64,000 bases of DNA from NCBI RefSeq assembly GCF_000203795.2, contig NW_006281105.1, positions 1 to 64,000 of the forward strand. Reading direction: 5' to 3'. Below, piece after piece: positions 58,031-64,000 of the stretch (position 1 is its first letter; each line of letters begins with the position of its first letter). The DNA is from Batrachochytrium dendrobatidis JAM81. Lineage: Eukaryota > Chytridiomycota > Chytridiomycetes > Rhizophydiales. A program made the position numbers and the translations under genes. The notes under the pieces are model-generated. The model worked only from the letters and a program-made list of their open reading frames with translations, did not search any database and was not told where the DNA came from.

Positions 58031-58660
58031 ATGAGGCTCTTAGTCGCCATATTAACGTCAATCCTGCTTGCCTGCTCGGTCACTGCAGCTCCACCCGATG
58101 AATCCCGTAGGTTGATCCCCTATCGTATTGATGTAATCACAGGAAACTCTGGGCATTATATCAAGCAATACGCTCAAGCAAGAAAATATCATATGCAATC
58201 AAAGAAAGCAGTTGAGTTGGCATTAGCCACATACGAGGCTCAAAGTGCGCTTATCACTACTCTGGACGAATCTGGATATAAGCCAGAATATCTTAAATAC
58301 GAGCGTATTCTTCTCACGAAGCTTGAATTCCAAGTTATCAAGTACAATAAAAAGCTTAACTGGATAACTAATAGCATGAAGAAAAAGGCAAAGGAGCTTG
58401 TGGAACACTTTTATGGAAGCCAGAAACCTGAATCGATTGGCTATCGCATAAAATGTCTCCAGGCAACTCCTATAATTCGGGATTACATCCGCAAATTTTA
58501 TAAAGGTCCACTGGAAGCACCAAAAATAACCTCTGATGGTGGATCACAACAGCAAGGTCCTAGCCAATCCCATGGAGGAGGTAGAGGAGGAGGTAGAGGA
58601 AGAGGTGGTAGAGGAAGATCCCGCTCTCGCTCTCGATCTCGCTCCCCCAGAAGATCATAA
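58031..58660 (+). CDS. Secreted RGG/RS-tailed protein 3, 209 aa
   Basis: Close paralogue of the U1 gene: signal peptide MRLLVAILTSILLACSVTAA, core YAQARKYHMQSKKAVELALA ... YRIKCLQATPIIRDYIRKFY, RGG part GGGRGGGRGRGGRGR and the RS run SRSRSRSRSPRRS. The RG block is one residue shorter than in copy 1, a change within the repeat. Substitutions cluster in residues 24-55 and 108-130 while the signal peptide, KCLQ region and tail are nearly identical. Confidence 0.82.
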   Translation: MRLLVAILTSILLACSVTAAPPDESRRLIPYRIDVITGNSGHYIKQYAQARKYHMQSKKAVELALATYEAQSALITTLDESGYKPEYLKYERILLTKLEFQVIKYNKKLNWITNSMKKKAKELVEHFYGSQKPESIGYRIKCLQATPIIRDYIRKFYKGPLEAPKITSDGGSQQQGPSQSHGGGRGGGRGRGGRGRSRSRSRSRSPRRS

Positions 58661-59226
58661 GATCCACGTGGGCTCTTGCAAACACAACCTCGATTACGCT
58701 TGATCATTTAAGCATAACGATTCAGTTGGTTTGAATGCTAATCTAAACTGATTTGACTATCATTCTAAAACTACATTTGATTATGACTGCAATAAAATAT
58801 AACTGCCATTTGATATTTGATATTGGATTTACATGCATTATATCTGATCATTGTACACTGTCTTGGTTGACATGATATCATATTGTACATTGACACTTGT
58901 ATTTCCAATACAATACAATACAGTTGATTGTATATTGCATAGTTGTACACATTGATAATGCTGACATGCATGTGTGTATTGTGTCGATATGATATTGTTT
59001 GACATGTCGTATTGGCATATACAATACCAATACCAACAATAGTCATGTGTGTTGATATCTGATCTGATCAATTTGACTCGTTTGACTCGTTGATTGTGGT
59101 GTCAAAATGGTTGCATCAATAGCCTGACTGATCACACACATCAGTCGCAGTGTCAACTCTGTCGTGTGTCAAGTATCACATGTTGAATATACAATACCAA
59201 CAATATGGTCATTATGCACATGTTGA

Positions 59227-59320
59227 TGTATGCAGTGATCGTATACTGGTCGATTGGTGCAATATGATCACACATGCTAATGGAATGATAATCATGGTAT
59301 TTACAGCAGTATACCATATT
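59227..59320. repeat. 94-bp stub of a fourth tandem unit
   Basis: Matches the first 94 bases of U1-U3 and then switches to the AP 3'-flank sequence also present at 36545, marking the array boundary. Confidence 0.85.
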
Positions 59321-59424
59321 AAACTGATCCAATACATGCACGGCTTGAACATATCACACAATCAAACATGGACACACCACATTAAAAATACATATAGTAG
59401 CAGTTTGTCTATAATGAAATGTAT

Positions 59425-61042
59425 TTAGTCGAGTTTATCGTGGTGAACATTTTTAGGTACGGCTATTCGATCAGTTGTAGTTTTTGATTTCCTTCTGCGA
59501 ATAAATGTGCCATCTGAACCTGAAGTACTTGGTTGTTCAGGCAATCTAACAATATGCATCAAATTCATGATCAATATCAATTGACACACCCACACATCAA
59601 TATCAAACAACTTACTGTGATGATGACCAAAGCACTTGATCACCGTCTGAAATAATAGGATATCCATCAGTCGCGACTTTGCATCCACATCCAGGACCAA
59701 ACCCAATGCGTGCATGCTTTCGATCAAATACCAATCCAAGTCGGGTCATGAATGATATGCCAAGAGTTGCTTTGTAATTTGGACCAACTTCTACAGCAAA
59801 CACCACTATAATTCAACATGTACATTAGTCAGGTTAATCAAACAATATACATCACACTCAAATATTTACAATTTTCAGAATTATATCTTTGTAGATAGTC
59901 TCTAGGACCCAGTTTGATCTCTACAACAGAGTTGCGGTTGTCATCAGTTACGGGGGTTTCAGTAAACATTGTAATTGTAATTGTCGGCAGCCTGTCCCAC
60001 TTGATATTAAAGTATGATTCAGCTATTAGATGGCGTTTCCAAAATAGGCTTTTAATCTGTTGATTATTGAGCCTGTGTTTAAAATTAAAACTGTCGAGAG
60101 TAATTGCATTGCTACAAACAATAGCATCAATCAACGCAGCCACAACTATTCCAGGGAAATGCATATATTCAGAACATGTTTCTACAGCCGAGTACAAAGT
60201 ATGACCGTCTTCCATTTTTTTTTGGAATCCAGCAGGCAGATTCACTGGTTTGTCGTCGATTAGTATATCCTTGATATTGACACTAAAGTAACCGTCTGAT
60301 GGAGACTCTACCCATGCAATACTGTTTCCATCCGTTCCACATTTTGAAGTTATATCCGTGTTTCCTATATTGATGAAGCTTTCCTGCAACATCTCATATG
60401 GACATAGTTGAATGCCAATCTCGTTTCTAGGAATGACATCATTCTTGTACAAAACATCCATCGCAGTGACTGATGTGTAATAGTCTGACAATGAGGAATA
60501 GCCAAACCCAAGTATTCCTTGCTTGAGGCTATTATCGATACCAACTAGATATGCCGATTGTTTTTCAACTAATATTACTGGTAAATCAATGCCAGTTATC
60601 CTAGTACCCGGAATCGTCACAGTGGCTGTGGAACTAATTCCATTATATTCATCTCCTTTGTAATTGATAGTAACGGTCTTTCCACTTGAAATACTTTGTA
60701 TAGCTAAACCTACATCGTTGCTTGAACTAGAAAGTGGTGCGATTATACCAGGAACTGCTGAATCGACTCGTAAATCCAACTATTTTAAACAAGTGTTAGA
60801 TTGATTAGACCTAGTACAAATTGATATCCAACTACAATGCATGACATGATACATACATTGACTCCATGAATATTGGACTTCATTGTGAAACATTTCCTAT
60901 CACCACTACCCAATTCAACGGGTGATCGTTTTGATAGTCTATTGTTTGATGGACTGGAAGTTCCAATTGGTGAATGTAATGGAATTTGAACTGCAGCAAC
61001 CGCCTGCAACGCAAGTATAACGCATTCTAGAGTAATCAGCAT
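59425..61042 (-). CDS. AP3: secreted pepsin-like protein with degenerate catalytic triads
   Basis: Four exons (60857-61042, 59870-60779, 59616-59805, 59425-59545) give 468 residues. The signal peptide is MLITLECVILALQAVAAV and the dibasic site LSKRSP. First triad DSA at 68-70 in LRVDSAVPGIIAPL, the most eroded of the three (the following SD is PG). The second aligns as ETC (262-264). The pepsin C-lobe signature LGISFMTRLGLVFDR...RIGFG is intact. Intron 2 is GTAAAT-AG. The tail (FIRRRKSKTTTDRIAVPKN) resembles AP1. Extracellular; likely a pseudoprotease. Its 3' flank abuts the tandem array. Confidence 0.86.
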
Positions 61043-61166
61043 TATACCGAGTAGTATGACGAAAAGTGCCTTGAATCTGGTACATGACTATCATCTTATA
61101 ACTATAGTAGCTTCAAGGGTGACAACCAGCAATTTTCAAATGAATGATCACAGAAAACACCAAAAC

Positions 61167-61180
61167 CACCCTATAGGGTG
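61167..61180. promoter_or_regulatory. Perfect palindrome CACCCTATAGGGTG upstream of AP3
   Basis: A 14-base perfect palindrome 125 bases upstream of the AP3 start, with a second ACCCTTAGGGTC at 61196-61207. Clearest example of the ACCCT-n-AGGGT element in the window. Confidence 0.5.
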
Positions 61181-61207
61181 AACAAGACCGGAAACACCCT
61201 TAGGGTC

Positions 61208-61902
61208 AATCAGCATGCAAGCATTCTGTTTATATGGAAAGTCAACTTGAGCACTATACTGCGTTGATATTTCCAATTGCGGTGATGTATTCAGTAACCA
61301 GGTAGTATCAAATTGTCACCATGATTATGGATAGTCATCACATTTACAACCTATTACCACTGCACACGTTAATCCATATTCTAATATACGATATATTGTG
61401 CTCAAATACAGCATTTTAGTAATTTAATGCTGATACTGATATTACTTGGTACTTTATCAATTAAGCTTTACCTCTTATCTCATGCTCCATTTGATGTAAA
61501 CACGACAATGATCAACTCATTGTTTTCAAGCAAGTTGCATTGTTGTTTGTTTTTACTCATCATGCCGTTATTCTCGATAATGATATCGAGTACATTTATT
61601 CAGGTATGCAAAGAGGATGTAATGTATTTTTCGGGAATCATTACTGCATTGGTTGCCATGAACACAAACAATATCGAGCCCAATAAAACGTTATTCTACT
61701 CAACAAAAAATAGTCAACTAAATGGTATCATGCTTCAATAGATCAACGCAAACTCTTGATCAAAGGATTGTAACAAGGACATTTATATTTTATAATTCAG
61801 TAAAAACCAAAACCACTCTTGAAAAAAAGCTTAATGCAAATCATTCAAACAATGAAACTTCAACATGTTCATTCAAGCACTACACATGGAGGGTACAGTT
61901 CA
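61208..61902. other. Intergenic region between AP3 and the paraoxonase-like gene
   Basis: A plus-strand frame at 61427-61741 (104 codons, two hydrophobic stretches) has no known domain and no supporting context. I leave it uncalled. Nothing else is recognised. Confidence 0.4.
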
Positions 61903-63470
61903 TCAAACCATCTTGTTGCAAACAAAAAGACCATGTTCGTATAATCCAGCAAGAAACAGTTTGTGTGTGGTGGGATCTGGAATAGCACTTGTAAAACTCG
62001 AGTATTGTGTTCCATCCGTCTCCAGCATTGCTTCGATATTGTACTTTTTTCCATAGAATTTGTCTGTGCCTTCATTTGGTGAAATCTTGAGCACCTATTT
62101 AATCAAAGCAATGTTGGGAATAGATTGAGATACAACCAACGACTATAATAGTGTAGAGCACCAAACTTACATTTCCAGGAATAGCAATAGTATGATCAGT
62201 AACATAGTAAAGCCATTTTAAAGCATTTCCAATCGCCCCGATATAAATTTCCTCAGTTTTGGGATCCACTGCAATATTGTCAGGAATGGCGGGCTATCGA
62301 GTATTTTCAAAAACCAAAGATTTAAAACAGTTTCAGAATAGCATTGGTAATGCTCATTGAGATGGATACAGAACGACTCGACTTACCAACTTGACAAAAT
62401 CCACAAGTTTAAGTGAGCCATTGGTACGGCGTTTAAATATCGAAAGGGAAGCATCACCAACAGAGACAACATAGATATGCACGGAATCCTTTGATCCAGA
62501 AACACCATTTGGAAATGCCATATTTTTGGCTGCAATCGACCACTTGCCATCGTGATAATATACAACATGACCCCATTTGAGAGCAAGCAAGGTTTCGGAT
62601 ATTTTTGCAAAGTAGGATCGAGACCCACGGTCATTGGAGGCATAAAAGGATCGTGGCCCAACTGAATGAACATCGTTTGGATTGTATAGGATTTCAGGAT
62701 TGTGAGCAGTTTCAATGTGCTCCAGAGTCGTCGCGCCAAGAATATGTTTGAAAATCTCGACCACTGAGCCAGAATGACGATGGTTTACAGCATGAATGTA
62801 GACAGCTTGTGGATCCGTGGAATCAAAATAGATTCCCAATCCATGTGGAGCAAAACCCTCCACGGCAGCCGAGTCGAATTCGAGTTGTACAGCGGTTTCC
62901 GTCTAAACAGTGATTAGAATGAGCAGAATTTGTAAAAATCGACTCGTTTTATAGCTCAAGTCAATACAAGATACCTTTGTGTCAAAAGCAATGATACCAC
63001 CATGAGAAGCGAGAGATTTGTTCATATGGTCAGTAGGTGGAAACCAGGCATCTCTCTCATCCAAGTGGATTGCACAAGCTAAGTAATTCAATCAGTATTG
63101 AATCATCAAGTCTGCAGATATGCTGTAAATAGTCGTATAGCATACCATAATAAATAATGCCAGATTCCGGATGCAACTGTCCATTTTCGCAGCCAACCAA
63201 CAAGGGATCTGTAGCATGACATGAACAAAAGTTGATGACAATACAACACAAAAGCATGTTTGAATCGACACTTACCATGAACATTACGACAAGTGGCAGT
63301 ATTGATATTGGAGTGTGTTTTTAGTGCACCACCAACAGTGAGGAACATGCTCACTGAATAAAAACAAGTTAGTTGATGGTATGGACTCAAGACAGCAACA
63401 AGGACTGACCCGGCGTGTAAAGAACAGCAATAACAGCGACCAGCAATGAGCCCAACAGAATCTTGATCAT
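61903..63470 (-). CDS. Paraoxonase/arylesterase-like lactonase (PON family), 378 aa
   Basis: Calcium-dependent six-bladed beta-propeller hydrolase. Seven exons join in frame: 63410-63470, 63276-63353, 63146-63208, 62975-63078, 62387-62902, 62171-62293, 61903-62094; introns 2 and 5 start GTAAGT and all but one short intron is typical. The N-terminus (MIKILLGSLLVAVIAVLYTP) is an uncleaved-type hydrophobic helix, as in PON proteins. Signatures: FAPHGLGIYFD (catalytic-type His), NPNDVHSVGPRSFYASNDRG (Ca-ligand Asn), FPNGVSGSKDSVHIYVVSVG, and PDNIAVDPKTEEIYIGAIGN (Asp-Asn Ca ligands). Exon joints restore these, which validates the model. Length is normal to slightly long. Probably membrane-tethered, facing the secretory lumen or outside; the natural substrate is unknown. 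Confidence 0.9.
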
Positions 63471-63867
63471 GTCGATGAATGGAATCTATTGATAACAGTG
63501 TCAGTCGTGCATTTTCAGAATGACTTTCAAGCAACATACCAGTTGAACGAGAAGATGATAAAAACGCAACCAAGATTGCTACAGAATCTGCTGCGTAACG
63601 AGTGTTGATGGCCAATATTTGTTGCCATCACACATGAAATCACTTCAATCGAATCAACTATTCGTTCTTGTACATCTTGCCTTCAGTCCAACAATCGTAT
63701 TCTTTTAAAATAAAACAGTGCCAAAATACACAAGTCTTGTGAAATAAACGTTTATTGGTCTCCAATAGCAAAGTGCAGCCGATACTCGACCATTTTTATT
63801 CCAAAATAATCACTGCAACCATATTTTACATGAATATAGTTGCAGAATCACGTCAACTGTTTATTCG

Positions 63868-64000
63868 TTAGTTGTCATGGTGCTGTAGATGATCAAATCA
63901 AGAGCCTGTCAACCCTTTTAGTTGTATTCTTTAATCGACACTTGAACTTACCAGAGATTCTACATTGTCAATCAGTGTCCATTTGACGACGTCCAAAGCA
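63868..64000 (-). CDS. 3' end of a gene entering from the right (partial)
   Basis: An open exon at 63952-64000 (ALDVVKWTLIDNVESL) ends in the canonical donor GTAAGT. A 69-base intron with CTACAG acceptor joins it to a short terminal exon 63868-63882 (HHDN, TAA). Too short to identify. The splice pair is good, but the exon frame cannot be checked beyond the window. Confidence 0.35.

Larger units (their letters stand above)
56551..59226. repeat. Tandem unit U3 (2,676 bp)
   Basis: Third unit, closest to U1. It is followed at 59227-59320 by the first 94 bases of a fourth unit, ending at CAGTATACCATATT, where the AP3 3' flank (AAACTGATCCAATACATGC) begins. Confidence 0.93.

Noticed and set aside
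61427..61741. 104-codon hydrophobic plus-strand frame
   Set aside because: No homology that I recognise, no leader or terminator context, and AT-rich sequence readily gives hydrophobic frames.

Overview
The window reads as nuclear DNA of a chytrid fungus, most likely the genus Batrachochytrium. That genus is an inference from the style of the secreted-protein families, the Crinkler/RHS-type (CR) effectors and the expanded secreted aspartyl-protease-like genes; I could not test the species. Evidence for a fungus is an 18S rRNA gene at the left edge, short GT-AG introns of about 58-130 bases, and recognisable fungal proteins (a BAR-PH Slm-like protein, a J-protein with DnaJ-X domain, a secreted 5'-nucleotidase, a paraoxonase-like lactonase).

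Layout. 1-7.9 kb: a truncated 18S gene (minus strand), its upstream spacer with GGAC-rich and ~100-bp repeats, then gene-free DNA holding a ~0.9-kb direct duplication around a minisatellite. 7.9-10 kb: pepsin-like gene AP1. 10-13.9 kb: nothing recognisable. 13.9-16 kb: a CR effector gene (header + P-loop NTPase) with three in-frame stops. 16-21.4 kb: a decayed LINE-like retroelement. 21.7-24.2 kb: two small secreted coiled-coil proteins. 24.7-31.4 kb: a decayed unknown gene, a 5'-truncated Slm-like BAR-PH gene, a J-protein gene with a homopolymer frameshift, and an intact CR effector with nuclease and kinase domains. 33.9-42 kb: a duplicated block, each copy with a secreted repeat protein carrying nuclear-localisation-like motifs, with AP2 between. 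42.6-45.4 kb: two more secreted proteins, one with a paired SILK/RVxF protein phosphatase 1 docking signature. 47-48.7 kb: secreted 5'-nucleotidase. 50.8-59.3 kb: a 2.7-3.1-kb unit repeated three times plus a 94-bp stub, each unit with a secreted protein ending in RGG and RS repeats. 59.4-61 kb: AP3. 61.9-63.5 kb: paraoxonase-like gene. 63.9-64 kb: end of a gene entering from the right.

Theme. This looks like an effector island beside rDNA. Secreted families have expanded by local duplication, keep near-identical signal peptides and flanks while the mature proteins diverge, and often carry motifs more typical of nuclear proteins (RGG/RS, KRGRKRP, SILK+RVxF). The three pepsin-like proteins have all lost both catalytic DTG triads while keeping the fold, exon structure, signal peptide and dibasic processing site. 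Two candidate cis elements recur: an ACCCT-n-AGGGT inverted repeat upstream of several secreted genes, and AATGTGAGACA motifs upstream of both CR effectors. Function and host targeting are inference throughout; the motifs, exon joints, repeats and breaks were read directly by eye.
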